Shown: positions 37,181-45,887 of the stretch, piece after piece
Position numbering within the stretch: position 1 is the first letter of the stretch
Layout of the letters: every line of letters begins with the position of its first letter
From: Halolamina rubra
GTDB taxonomy: Archaea > Halobacteriota > Halobacteria > Halobacteriales > Haloferacaceae
Direction of reading: 5' to 3'
DNA: 64,000 nucleotides
Assembly (NCBI RefSeq): GCF_000739555.1
Contig: NZ_BBJN01000035.1
Span: forward strand, 53,250 to 117,249
Made by a program: the position numbers and the translations under genes
Notes under the pieces: generated by a model
Seen by the model: only the letters and a program-made list of their open reading frames with translations
What the model was told of the DNA's origin: nothing
Database searches by the model: none

Positions 37181-37392
37181 TCCTGAACACCACCAAACGG
37201 TCCATGTTACCGATTGCCAGATAAATGTACTGCAGCAAACGTCTCTGGAAAAGAACGTCCGCTCGCGAGGAACGACGAACGTGCGCTGTTGGCGGTGGTG
37301 ATCGACCGCGCAGGGCTCGACTGCCCGACAGGGGGTCGCGGGCAGGTCACCCAGCGTCGGGCTATTTCCGGTGGGAACCCGAACCGTTGACT

Positions 37393-37500
37393 ATGGGCGA
37401 CGACGCGTGCTACCGCGACTACTGCCCCGAGTGTGACCTCCAGGTGACCGTCGTCGACGAGGAGTGCCCCGAATGTGGGGCGTCCCTACCCACCGAGTGA
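37393..37500 (+). CDS. 35-residue zinc-ribbon protein
   Basis: This very small protein has two C-P-E-C knuckles (YCPECDLQV and ECPECGAS), with an acidic linker, and ends LPTE. Such small haloarchaeal CPxCG-type proteins fold around one zinc and often act as regulators, but the role here is unknown. A TATA-like CTATTTCC at about 37361-37368 lies at -28 of the ATG. It stands alone between the exported hydrolase and a 270-base non-coding stretch. Confidence 0.68.
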   Translation: MGDDACYRDYCPECDLQVTVVDEECPECGASLPTE

Positions 37501-37770
37501 GCCGCGCCCGGGGGTACCGGCCCGAGGTCGGCGTACCGGAGGGGTTTTGTAGCGATAGCCGGGAACTGGAGGTGGACGGCACGGTCAGCAGTTCCTTTCG
37601 CCCCGCGTGCTTCGCACGTCGGGGTCGACTGACTGGCCTACCCCGTCTGCTCGACACGCTGAGCGACGGCTATTCGTGGGATCCCAGTAACTCTCGGCTC
37701 GTGAGCCCTGGCTACGCGTCGTCGACGACCGAAAGGCGAAAACGGAACTACCGAGCGACGGTCGCCCGGT
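37501..37770. other. 270-base intergenic stretch
   Basis: No convincing gene on either strand. It contains a hairpin at 37601-37624 (see separate entry). I see no tRNA and no recognisable mobile-element end. Both flanking genes point into this stretch: the zinc-ribbon gene ends at 37500 and the SDR gene at 37771. Confidence 0.5.
37601..37624. other. Imperfect 24-base hairpin
   Basis: CCCCG CGTGC, loop TTC, GCACG, one bulged T, CGGGG: two 5-bp stem halves with one bulged base. No T-run follows on either strand, so it is not a clear terminator. It could be a structured RNA element or a repeat unit. Confidence 0.3.
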
Positions 37771-38562
37771 TCAGAGGTTGCTCGCGCCGGCGCCGCCCTC
37801 GATGGGCAGCGCGACGCCGTTGATGTACGAGGACTTCGGCGAGGAGAGGAACGCGACGGCGTCGCCGAGCTCCATCGGGTCGCCGATGCGCTCGATCGGG
37901 ATCCCGTCGCCCCAGTCGGCGAGCCCCTCCTCGTAGTCGTCGTAGTCGCCGCGCTCGACGGCCTGCTCGACGAGGTCCTCGATCCGGGAGGTCTCGTGGG
38001 GGCCCGGCAGCACCGCGTTCGAGCGCACCTCGGGCGCGAGCTCCTTCGAGAGCGTCTTCTCGAGGCCGATCACGGCCATCCGGACGGAGTTCGACAGCAC
38101 CAGCGAGTCGATCGCCTCCTTCACCGAGCGGGAGGTGACGAACGTCATCGTCCCCTGGTCGGACTCCTTCAGGTGCGGCGCGGCCGCGCGGACGGTGCGG
38201 ACCGCGCTCATCACCAGCAGGTCGAACGCCTGGTACCAGTCCTCGTCGTCGGTGTCCATGAACGCCCCGCTGGGCGGGCCACCGGCGCTGGTGACCAGCG
38301 TGTCGATGCCGCCGAACTCCTCGACGGTGCGGTCGACGAGGTGCTCGATGTCGTCTTTCTCGGTGAGGTCGCCCTGGACGCCGACGACCTCGCCGTCGCC
38401 GACGGCGTCGATCTCCGCCACCGCGTCGGCGAGTCGCTCCTCGTCCCGGCCGTTGACGACCACGTTCGCGCCCTCGCGGGCCAGCGCCGTCGCCGACGCC
38501 TTCCCGAGGCCGCTGCTCGATGCCGTCACTAGTGCACTCGTGCCGTCGAGTTCGAGATCCAT
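37771..38562 (-). CDS. Short-chain dehydrogenase/reductase, atypical active site
   Basis: This 263-residue SDR has the cofactor motif TASSSGLGKA near residue 14 and the NADP-type VNGRDEER; TFVTSRSVKEA is the strand with the catalytic Ser. The usual Tyr-X3-Lys is missing: the corresponding segment reads LVLSNSVRMAVIGLEKTL, so Tyr and Lys are replaced. A subfamily of SDRs with S-N-x-x-R in this place exists, and it may use another residue. The later PGPHETSRIEDLVE is normal. It may be a 3-oxoacyl-ACP-reductase-like enzyme or a non-catalytic relative. Confidence 0.88.
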   Translation of the reverse strand: MDLELDGTSALVTASSSGLGKASATALAREGANVVVNGRDEERLADAVAEIDAVGDGEVVGVQGDLTEKDDIEHLVDRTVEEFGGIDTLVTSAGGPPSGAFMDTDDEDWYQAFDLLVMSAVRTVRAAAPHLKESDQGTMTFVTSRSVKEAIDSLVLSNSVRMAVIGLEKTLSKELAPEVRSNAVLPGPHETSRIEDLVEQAVERGDYDDYEEGLADWGDGIPIERIGDPMELGDAVAFLSSPKSSYINGVALPIEGGAGASNL

Positions 38563-38630
38563 ACCCGAACGTTGCTCCGTGAGGCCTTAAAGCCGGTTCG
38601 CTCCGGTAAGCACCGGGGGGTTCTACAGAT

Positions 38631-38650
38631 GGTTTCGGCAAGCCTAAACC
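38631..38650. promoter_or_regulatory. Palindromic box TTTnGGnnnnCCnAAA over the GT2 promoter
   Basis: GGTTTCGGCAAGCCTAAACC is a near-perfect palindrome with 9-base arms. Its right half contains the TATA-like CCTAAAC, centred 27 bases upstream of the ATG at 38673, so a bound protein would block transcription. The same core occurs at 47053, 47078 and 49316. Confidence 0.6.
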
Positions 38651-38672
38651 AGTCCGGCCCGTCGCGCTACCC

Positions 38673-39374
38673 ATGAGCGACTACGGGCTCGACGACGTGA
38701 GCGTCGTGATGGGCAGTTACAACGAGGCAGAGGCGATCGGTCCAGTCCTCGAGGACATCGAGGAAGCGACCGACGGCCAGGCCGAAGTGGTCGTCGTCGA
38801 CGGCTCCTCCGACGGCACCGCCGAGATCGCCCGCGACCACGGCGCGACCGTGATCGAGCAGGAGCCCCAGGGGTACGGCTACGCGGTGTGCGAGGCGCTG
38901 CTGTCGGCGACCAACCCCGTGCGGATCACGACCGACTGCGACGGCACCTACCCGATGGAGCGCATCCCGGAGTTCCTCGAGCTGATCAACGAGGGGTACG
39001 ACGTGGTCAGCGGCGACCGGCTGTACCACGGCGCGGACACGATGCCGACGATGAACCGGTTCGGCAACTACGCGTTCGCCGGGCTGTCGAGCGTGCTCTC
39101 GGGGGAGTATCTCCACGACGTGACGACGGGGATGCGCGCCTACCGCGAGGAGGTTATCGAGGAGATCACCTGGACCGAGAACACCGGGCTCTCCGCCGAG
39201 CTGCTGATCCGCCCCGTCATGCGCGGCTACGACGTTCGCGAGGAGCCGATCGCCTACGACGAGCGCCTCGGCGAGACGAAGCTCGACCCGTTCTCCGGCG
39301 GCGCCGAGATCGGCGGCTCGATCCTCCGGGTGTGTGCCCAGGAGCGCAAGCGGCAGCTGACGAACCTGTTCTGA
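38673..39374 (+). CDS. Family 2 glycosyltransferase, dolichol-phosphate-mannose-synthase-like
   Basis: This 233-residue enzyme probably transfers a sugar from a nucleotide to a lipid or protein acceptor at the inner face of the membrane. It begins VSVVMGSYNEAEAIGPVLED; VVVVDGSSDGTAEIA is the nucleotide-binding part; TTDCDGTYPMERIPEF carries the catalytic acidic pair. It lacks the C-terminal membrane helices of large DPM synthases. The promoter carries a palindrome (38631-38650) shared with the iron-type ABC operon and the GMC pair. Confidence 0.9.
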   Translation: MSDYGLDDVSVVMGSYNEAEAIGPVLEDIEEATDGQAEVVVVDGSSDGTAEIARDHGATVIEQEPQGYGYAVCEALLSATNPVRITTDCDGTYPMERIPEFLELINEGYDVVSGDRLYHGADTMPTMNRFGNYAFAGLSSVLSGEYLHDVTTGMRAYREEVIEEITWTENTGLSAELLIRPVMRGYDVREEPIAYDERLGETKLDPFSGGAEIGGSILRVCAQERKRQLTNLF

Positions 39375-39395
39375 GGCGCGTCGGCGGGAACTCGG

Positions 39396-39403
39396 CTTTT
39401 TTG
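39396..39403 (+). promoter_or_regulatory. T-run serving as TATA box of the 67-residue gene, possibly also GT2 terminator
   Basis: CTTTTTTG is centred 27 bases upstream of the GTG at 39427 and 25 bases after the GT2 stop at 39374. It could serve as both archaeal T-run terminator and promoter. Confidence 0.4.
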
Positions 39404-39426
39404 TCACGTCCGGCCCGACTCCCGAC

Positions 39427-39630
39427 GTGTCCCGCGACGAAATCCTCCCCACCCGACTCCTCCTCTTCGTCACCCTCCTCGTCGTACTGCCGGCTTACGG
39501 GCTCTACACTGGAGATGTCGCAGTTCTGTGGGCCTCGCTGTGGATCGGCGGCGCGCTGTTCGTCTGGAAGTGGCGCTGGTGGTGGGAGCCGATCCGGGAC
39601 CGCGTCAGGCCCGACCCGGACCAGCAGTAG
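39427..39630 (+). CDS. Small two-helix membrane protein
   Basis: This 67-residue protein starts with GTG and has two hydrophobic segments (about 10-28 and 32-48), then WKWRWWWEPIRDRVRPDPDQQ as a Trp-rich, basic interface. No family recognised. It ends 3 bases before the convergent GT-C gene. Confidence 0.6.
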   Translation: MSRDEILPTRLLLFVTLLVVLPAYGLYTGDVAVLWASLWIGGALFVWKWRWWWEPIRDRVRPDPDQQ

Positions 39631-39633
39631 CGG

Positions 39634-41835
39634 TCACTCCCCCGGAACCGCTTCGACGGTCGTGTTCGCGAACTGGCCGGGCGGCGACGGTCCCAGCCCC
39701 GCGGGCACGCAGCGGTCCGGCACGGGACAGCGCTCCCGGGTCGCCGAGAGCGCGCGCACTTCCTCGCCACCCGTGTCGACCGGGAACACGAGCTGGTAGC
39801 TGAACCCGGTGCTCGGCCCGGTGGAGACGAACACGGTGACGTGGAGCTCGTCGCGGTCCTCCACGTCGAACGTCCCGGGCTCGCGGATCCCCTCGCCCGC
39901 GAGCGTCGCCGTCGCCTCGTCGACGGTGAGCGTCAGTTCGAGCGACCCCCCGCTAGCGTTCCCGGCGGCGTACGTCTCCCCGCCGTCGCCGCCCGCCCGG
40001 ATCGACACGGACTCCGCGGTCTCGGGGACGCCGACGGCGGCGTCGAGCCGGACCGACTCGCCCGACACGCGCTCGACGGGGCGGAGTTCGGCGGTCACGT
40101 CCTCGCCGTCGACGGGGTTCCACGCGCCGCGGATCACGTAGCGCCGGAGCTCGTGGTCGGGGTTCGCGGCGGCGACGTCGAGCTCGTCGTAGTCACCGAT
40201 GGCGTACAGCGACGGCCCGTCGAAGTCGGGATCGTTCCGGACCGCCTGGAACGGGTGGTTCAGCCACGGCCCGTACACCGGCGGGAGGAAAGTGAGCGTC
40301 TTCTCCTCGGTCTGGTTCCCGCCGATCGCGGCGTTGCCCATCGAGAGCCCGCCCTCGTCCTCGAACGGCTCGTAGGCGGCCGCGAGCTCCCCGCTGATCT
40401 CGGCGTTGTGTTCGAGCGGTCGCTCGGCGGCCCCGGCCGCGACGGGGGCGGCGACGCCCGCCGCGACGACGATCGCGGCCGCGGCGACACGCTCGGCCGT
40501 GGCCCGTTCGGGGAGTCGGGGCGCCGCGGTGCTCCCCAGCCAGTCGGCCGCCCAGACCGCGGCGACGGCGCCGAACACCGCCGTCGGCACGAGCATGTCG
40601 TAGTGGTAGTACGGGCCGAGGCTGTGGATCAGCCCGTCGTCCTCCACGCCGAGCGCGCCGAGGATGTTGAAGTTCCCCCAGAACGCGACGTTGCCCGCCG
40701 CGATCGAGACGAACGTGCCGGCGACGACCGCGCGCCGGCCCACGAGCGCCGTCGACGCGCGGTCGCCCGCGTCCCGGAGGCGTCCACGGATCGCAGAGGC
40801 GGCGGCCGCGACGACGCCCGCGGCGGCGAGTGCGACGCCGACGACGCCCATCGCCACCCAGTCGGTGAACAGCTGGGTGAGCACGCGGCGGTTCGACTCG
40901 ATCCCGAGTTCGAGCGTGTAGTTCTCCTCGTGGCCCAGGATCTCGCGGTGGCCGAAGCCGATCCCGTCCTCGGGCGCGAACGCCTGGTACGGGAACACGA
41001 GCGGCTCGCCCGTGAGGGCGAGGTTGTACGCCAGCGCGGCCAGCACGCCGACGATCCCGAGCCCGGCCGTCGCGAGCCGGCGCCCGAACAGCGCGCGCTG
41101 CTCGGCGGTCACGTCCGCGAACGGCGTCCGCCACGCGCCCGAGCGCAGCAGCGTCACGAGCGCGTGGAGGATGAACGGCGTCGCGAACAGCACCGCGGTG
41201 TACGGCCGGGCGAAGAAGGCGGTCGCGATCGCGCCGCCGGCGACCGCGGCCATCCGGCGGCTCCCCGTTCGCTCCCCGCGGAGGTAGGCGACGGCGAAGC
41301 AGAGCTCGAACGCCGCCGTGGCCGCGTAGGGGAGGTACACCCCGGCGTGGATCAGGAACAGCGGCGACGCCAGCACGAGCACGCCGGCGACGGCGCCGAC
41401 GCGCCAGTCGAACAGCTCGCGAGCGAGCGCGGCCGTGCCGGCGACGACGCCCGCGGAGATGCCCGCGAGCGCGAGGGGGTAGCCGCCGAGCACCCGGCCG
41501 AGCGCGAACACGGCGGCCGGCACGGGCTGGTACTTCGAGTACAGCCCCTGCTCGCTCACGACGAAGAACCACGGGTGGAACGGCCCGTCGACCGGCGGGC
41601 GCAGGAACAGCCGCCCCGAGAGCAGCATCTCGGCCTGCTGGAGGTAGACGCCCTCGTCGTGGTTGAGCGAGTGGTACGGGAACACCCGGGTCGCGACGAG
41701 GACGGAGACGACCGCGGCGACCAGCCCCAGGAGGAGGATCGCGACTCGCCCCCGATCCAGTCGATCACGGGCGGCGTCGACGGCCGTCGAGAGTGACGAG
41801 GGGAGCGCACCCGAGAACGAGGTCCGACCGGACAT
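39634..41835 (-). CDS. GT-C type membrane glycosyltransferase (PMT/ArnT-like)
   Basis: This 733-residue integral membrane protein has about ten to twelve helices in its first 500 residues and a soluble, beta-rich C-terminal domain. The N-terminal HDEGVYLQQAEMLLSGRLF carries the acidic pair found in GT-C transferases that use lipid-linked sugars (PMT_2 type). It is the last gene of the iron-type ABC operon; its ATG lies directly after the stop of the ATPase gene (no intergenic base). Its acceptor and donor are unknown. The linked transporter could be moving a sugar- or glycan-related solute. Confidence 0.82.
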   Translation of the reverse strand: MSGRTSFSGALPSSLSTAVDAARDRLDRGRVAILLLGLVAAVVSVLVATRVFPYHSLNHDEGVYLQQAEMLLSGRLFLRPPVDGPFHPWFFVVSEQGLYSKYQPVPAAVFALGRVLGGYPLALAGISAGVVAGTAALARELFDWRVGAVAGVLVLASPLFLIHAGVYLPYAATAAFELCFAVAYLRGERTGSRRMAAVAGGAIATAFFARPYTAVLFATPFILHALVTLLRSGAWRTPFADVTAEQRALFGRRLATAGLGIVGVLAALAYNLALTGEPLVFPYQAFAPEDGIGFGHREILGHEENYTLELGIESNRRVLTQLFTDWVAMGVVGVALAAAGVVAAAASAIRGRLRDAGDRASTALVGRRAVVAGTFVSIAAGNVAFWGNFNILGALGVEDDGLIHSLGPYYHYDMLVPTAVFGAVAAVWAADWLGSTAAPRLPERATAERVAAAAIVVAAGVAAPVAAGAAERPLEHNAEISGELAAAYEPFEDEGGLSMGNAAIGGNQTEEKTLTFLPPVYGPWLNHPFQAVRNDPDFDGPSLYAIGDYDELDVAAANPDHELRRYVIRGAWNPVDGEDVTAELRPVERVSGESVRLDAAVGVPETAESVSIRAGGDGGETYAAGNASGGSLELTLTVDEATATLAGEGIREPGTFDVEDRDELHVTVFVSTGPSTGFSYQLVFPVDTGGEEVRALSATRERCPVPDRCVPAGLGPSPPGQFANTTVEAVPGE

Positions 41836-43043
41836 CTACGCGGCGGGGTACCAGGCGAGCGTGTGGTCGGCGACCAGTCGGACGCTGACGCGCTCGCCGA
41901 TCTCGACCTCCTCGGCGTGGTTGTGCAGACAGCGAACGACGGGACCGTCGTCGAGCTGGACGTGGTAGACGAAGGAGGGGCCGGTGTACTGTCGCTGGAC
42001 CACCTTCCCGTCGGCCGAGGACGCGGCCGTGCCGCCGTCGGCCGTGGTGACGGGCTGGGTCTCGGCGGAGATCGGGCCGGCCTCGCCGTCGACGGGGCTG
42101 AGTCGGAGGTCGTCCGGGCGCACCAGCACGTCGACCTCGGCGCCGACGTACTCGTCGGTGACGCCCTCCAGCAGGTCGCGACCGTAGGAGCCGATCACCG
42201 TGTCCACGGAGCTGTCGGTGATCTTCCCGGGGACGAAGCTCGCCTGGCCGAGGAAGGAGGCGACGAAGCGGGACTCGGGGTGTTCGAACAGTGACGCCGG
42301 GCTGCCGACCTGCTCAATCCGGCCCTCGGACATCACCGCGACGCGGTCGGAGATCGACAGCGCCTCCTCCTGGTCGTGGGTGACCGACACCGCGGTGACG
42401 CCGGCCTCGTTGAGGATGCGGGCGACCTCCTCGCGCATTTCGACTCTGAGCGCCACGTCGAGGTTCGAGAACGGCTCGTCGAGCAGCAGCACGTCCGGCT
42501 CCGGGGCGAGCGAGCGCGCGAGCGCGACGCGCTGGCGCTGGCCGCCCGAGAGGTCGGTCGCGACCGGTCGCCGTAGCCGTCGAGGCCGACCAGCTCGAGC
42601 AGGTCGGCGACGCGGCGGTCGGCGGCCTCGCTGTCGGGGTCGTCGAGGCCGAAGGCGACGTTCTCCGCGACGGAGAGGTGGGGGAACAGCGCGAACTCCT
42701 GGAACACCATCCCCACGTCGCGCTCCTCCGGGGGGACCTCCCGGCCGTCGCCGGCGACGATCTCGTCGGCGACGCGCACGGTGCCCGTCGTCGGCGACTC
42801 GAGGCCGGCGATGGTGCGCAGCGTCGTCGTCTTCCCGCAGCCGGAGGGGCCCAACAGGGTGAGCAGTTCGCCCTCGCGGACGGTGAGGTCGACGCCGTCG
42901 ACGGCGGTCTCGCCGGCGAACTCCTTCACGACGTTCGACAGCTCGAGCACCGCGTCGGCGTCGTCGGCGACCGTCGAGTCGGTGCGATCCGCTGCTCGCT
43001 CCGCCCTCGGCCCGTCGGTCGTGGATGTCGGTTGCTTGCTCAT
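41836..43043 (-). pseudogene. Iron-type ABC transporter ATP-binding protein (FbpC/PotA-like), broken by one missing base
   Basis: One base restored near 42558-42568 gives a 402-residue ATPase. The first frame has an acidic start, then Walker A GPSGCGKTTTLRTIAG, and FQEFALFPHLSVAENVAFGL. The second frame resumes at [20 protein letters not shown], with Walker B VLLLDEPFSNLD and THDQEEALSIS, and a C-terminal TOBE-type domain. That architecture is the ferric-iron, thiamine or spermidine/putrescine type. It overlaps the permease gene by 4 bases. The lost base lies between G/C-rich codons, so sequencing error is likely. Confidence 0.88.
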
Positions 43044-44704
43044 TTGTCGCGTCCCTGAACGAGGAGGGGGATCATCGAGAGTCCGGACACCACCACCAGC
43101 ACCAGCGCCGGCAGCGCCGCCCGGCCGTAGTAGCCGCCCTCCTGAACTCGCCAGATGTACGTCACCAGCGTTGTAAACCCTGTCGGGTGCAGGATCAACG
43201 TCGTGTCGAGCTCCTTCATCGTCGTGAGGAAGACGAGCGCGGCGCCCGCGAGCACGCCCGGCGCGATCAGCGGCAGCGTCACCCGGCGGAACACCCGCCG
43301 CGGCGGCTCGCCCAGCACGCGCGCCGCGCCGAGCAGCGAGGGGTCGACGCCCAGCACCGACGAGCGCGACGCGCCGACGGCCTGCGGGAGGAAGCGGACG
43401 ACGTAGGCGAACACCAGCAGCGGCAGCGACTGGTACACCGCCCGGGCGGCCGCGGGGCCGAACCACTCCGCCAGCTGGTTGCTGCTGAAGAACACGAGCG
43501 CGAGCGCGAGCACGACCCCCGGCATCGCGTAGCCGAGGTACGTCGCGCGCTCGGTCAGCCACGCGAACCGGGCCCGCGAGCGCCCCGAGTAGTACGCGAC
43601 CGGGATCGCCAGCGCGAGCGTCGCCGCCGCCGCGAGCGCGGCGACGTAGACGGAGTTGAGCGCGAACCCCCACTCGAACGCGCGGCCCCCCACGTCGTAC
43701 TCGAGCGCCTCCGCGCGGACGAACCACATCGCCAGGATGCCGACCGGGAGCGCCAGCGTGAACGTCGACACCAGCGCCGGCAGCAGCATCGCCGGCCAGC
43801 GTAGCCGGCCCAGCGAGATCATCGCCGTCGACGACGATGCCGCGCCGTAGCCGGAGTCCTCGCCGCTTCCGATCCGTGACTCGAGCGCGACGACGACGGC
43901 GGTCACCGTCAGCAGCTGGAGCGACAGCAGCGTCGCGTTGTTCCGCCCGTCGCCGAAGCTGTTGAGCTCGACGTAGATCATCCGCGTGAACACGTCGTAC
44001 TGCATGATCGATGGCGTCCCGAAGTCCGAAAGGGCGTACAGCGCGACCAGCAGCCCGCCCGCGGTCACGGCGGGGAGGATCTGCGGTAGGATCACTCGGC
44101 GGAACGCCGAGAGGTAGCCGACGTTGAGCGTGCGGGCCGCCTCAAGCTGCGTCTCGTCGAAGGAGAGCAGCGCCGCGCGGGTCGTGAGGAACACGTACGG
44201 GTAGACGAACAGCGTCAGCACCAGCGCGGTGCCGCCGAGCCCGTACACCTCGGGGATCTGGATCCCCCACGGCGCGAGCGCGTCGGCGAGTGCCCCCTCG
44301 GGGCCGAACGCCGAGATGTACGCGAACGCGCCGACGTAGCTGGGGATCACCAGCGGGAGCGCGATGACGACCGTCCAGAACCGGCGGAACGGCAGGTCGG
44401 TCTGGACGGTCAGCACCGCCAGCGGCACGCCCAGCGTGACGGAGGCCGTCGTGACGACGCCGACGAGCGCGAGGCTGTTGGCGAACACGTCGCCCGAGGA
44501 GCCGATCAGCGAGAGCGCCTCGGCGGTCGGCACCTCGCTCGCCCGCAGCAGCAGCCAGACCAGCGGCGACAGGACGGCGGCGGCGATCGCCCCCGAGAGC
44601 AGGACGAGCGGCGTCGAGACGCCGTCGTCGCCCAGCCCCAGGAAGCGGCGGAGTCGCTGGCGGACCCCGGCGATCCCGTCCGCGGCGTCGCCGACGGCGC
44701 CCAT
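43040..44704 (-). CDS. Iron-type ABC transporter permease (FbpB-like, two fused halves)
   Basis: This 554-residue membrane protein has about twelve helices and two copies of the permease core, each with an EAA-type loop: one with EAARTLNVGYLSAFRRVILPQ (about 190), the other with GAARVLGEPPRRVFRRVTLP (about 465). The fusion is typical of FbpB/ThiP-type iron and thiamine permeases. It overlaps the binding-protein gene by one base (TGATG) and the ATPase gene by 4 bases, so all three are translated as a unit. Confidence 0.93.
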   Translation of the reverse strand: MGAVGDAADGIAGVRQRLRRFLGLGDDGVSTPLVLLSGAIAAAVLSPLVWLLLRASEVPTAEALSLIGSSGDVFANSLALVGVVTTASVTLGVPLAVLTVQTDLPFRRFWTVVIALPLVIPSYVGAFAYISAFGPEGALADALAPWGIQIPEVYGLGGTALVLTLFVYPYVFLTTRAALLSFDETQLEAARTLNVGYLSAFRRVILPQILPAVTAGGLLVALYALSDFGTPSIMQYDVFTRMIYVELNSFGDGRNNATLLSLQLLTVTAVVVALESRIGSGEDSGYGAASSSTAMISLGRLRWPAMLLPALVSTFTLALPVGILAMWFVRAEALEYDVGGRAFEWGFALNSVYVAALAAAATLALAIPVAYYSGRSRARFAWLTERATYLGYAMPGVVLALALVFFSSNQLAEWFGPAAARAVYQSLPLLVFAYVVRFLPQAVGASRSSVLGVDPSLLGAARVLGEPPRRVFRRVTLPLIAPGVLAGAALVFLTTMKELDTTLILHPTGFTTLVTYIWRVQEGGYYGRAALPALVLVVVSGLSMIPLLVQGRDK

Positions 44705-45887
44705 CAGAGCACGCCCACCTCCCGCATGAGGTCCACCGTGGGGCCGATGTTCGAGAGCTTCGCCAGGTCGAACGCCGGCGGGTTGAGCTCGTCGATACGG
44801 GGGAGGCCACCGACGGGCGGCACGCCCGGGATCATCGGGTAGGCGTACGCGCGGGTGGCGAAGTACTCCTGTGCCTCGGCCGAGAGCAGGTGGCGCACGA
44901 AGTTCTGCGCCAGCTCCTGCTGGGGGCTCGCCGAGAGCACGGCGGCGCCGGCGACGTTGATCAGCGCGCCCGCGTCGCCGCTGGTGAAGGCGAGGTCGAT
45001 CGGCGCGTTCGGCCGCGCGGCCTGCACGGGAGCGCGTAGTAGTGGTTCGCGAAGCCGGCCTGCAGTTCGCCGTCGGCGACGGCGTTGGAGACGAAGAACT
45101 CGTTGGCGTACTCGGTGACGCCGGCGTCGACCATGTCCTGGAGCCACTGGCGGGTGGCGTCCTCGCCCTCGGTGATCCGCATCGCGGTGATGAACGCCTG
45201 GAACGCGCCGTACGTCGGCGCCCAGCCCATGTTCGCGGCGACGCCCGAGCCGGGGAGGTCCATCACGTCGTCCGGCACGTCGCTCTCGTCGAGCGCCTCG
45301 GTGTTGTACGGGATCGCCCGGGCGCGGCCCGCGGTGCCGACCCACTCGCCGTTGGGGTGGAACTCCTCGGGCACGGGGTCGGTCACGTCGCCCGGCAGCT
45401 CGGTCGTCAGGTCTTCGGCGGCGACGGCCGCGAGCGAGCCGGCGTCGACCGACCAGAACACGTCGGCCGGCGTCGCCGACCCCTCGCTGATGAGGGTGTT
45501 CGCGGCGTCGGCGGTGCCGGAGGCCCGCGGCGTCGCCGAGAAGTCGGGGTAGAGCTCCTCGAACTTGTTGATGAGGTCGCGGTAGAGGCCGCCCTCCCCG
45601 CCGCCGAGGTAGATCGTGAGCTCGCCCTCGAGGTTCGGCAGCTCCTCGATCCGGGTGCCGCCGATCTCGTCGCGGCCCTCGGCGAGCGCGCCCGAGCCAC
45701 GGAACTCCGAGAAGTCGGGGTCGCCGATACTCTGGTTGCCGCCGGTCGGCGTGTCGGTGCCGTCGCCCCCGGGGCCCTCGGTTTCAGTGCCGCCGCCACC
45801 GCCACAGCCGGCGACGCCGACGAGGCCGGCGCTCGCGATGCTCGCGAGCAGGCGACGTCGGCGCTTGGAGGTCGGTTCGTCAGTCAT
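44704..45887 (-). pseudogene. Iron-type ABC transporter binding protein (FbpA-like lipoprotein), broken by one missing base
   Basis: One base restored near 45027-45031 gives a 394-residue lipoprotein: basic start with R-R-R-R, lipobox GVAGC (Cys28), then a Gly/Thr-rich linker. The domain has LTIYLGGGEGGLYRDLINKF, then VFWSVDAGSLAAV and IPYNTEAL, matching FbpA/SBP_bac_6-type ferric-binding proteins. The first frame ends just after ANHYYAL; the second continues VQAARPNAPIDLAFT to the end, so only a C in a CCC run is lost. It overlaps the upstream RGP-like gene by 8 bases. Confidence 0.88.
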
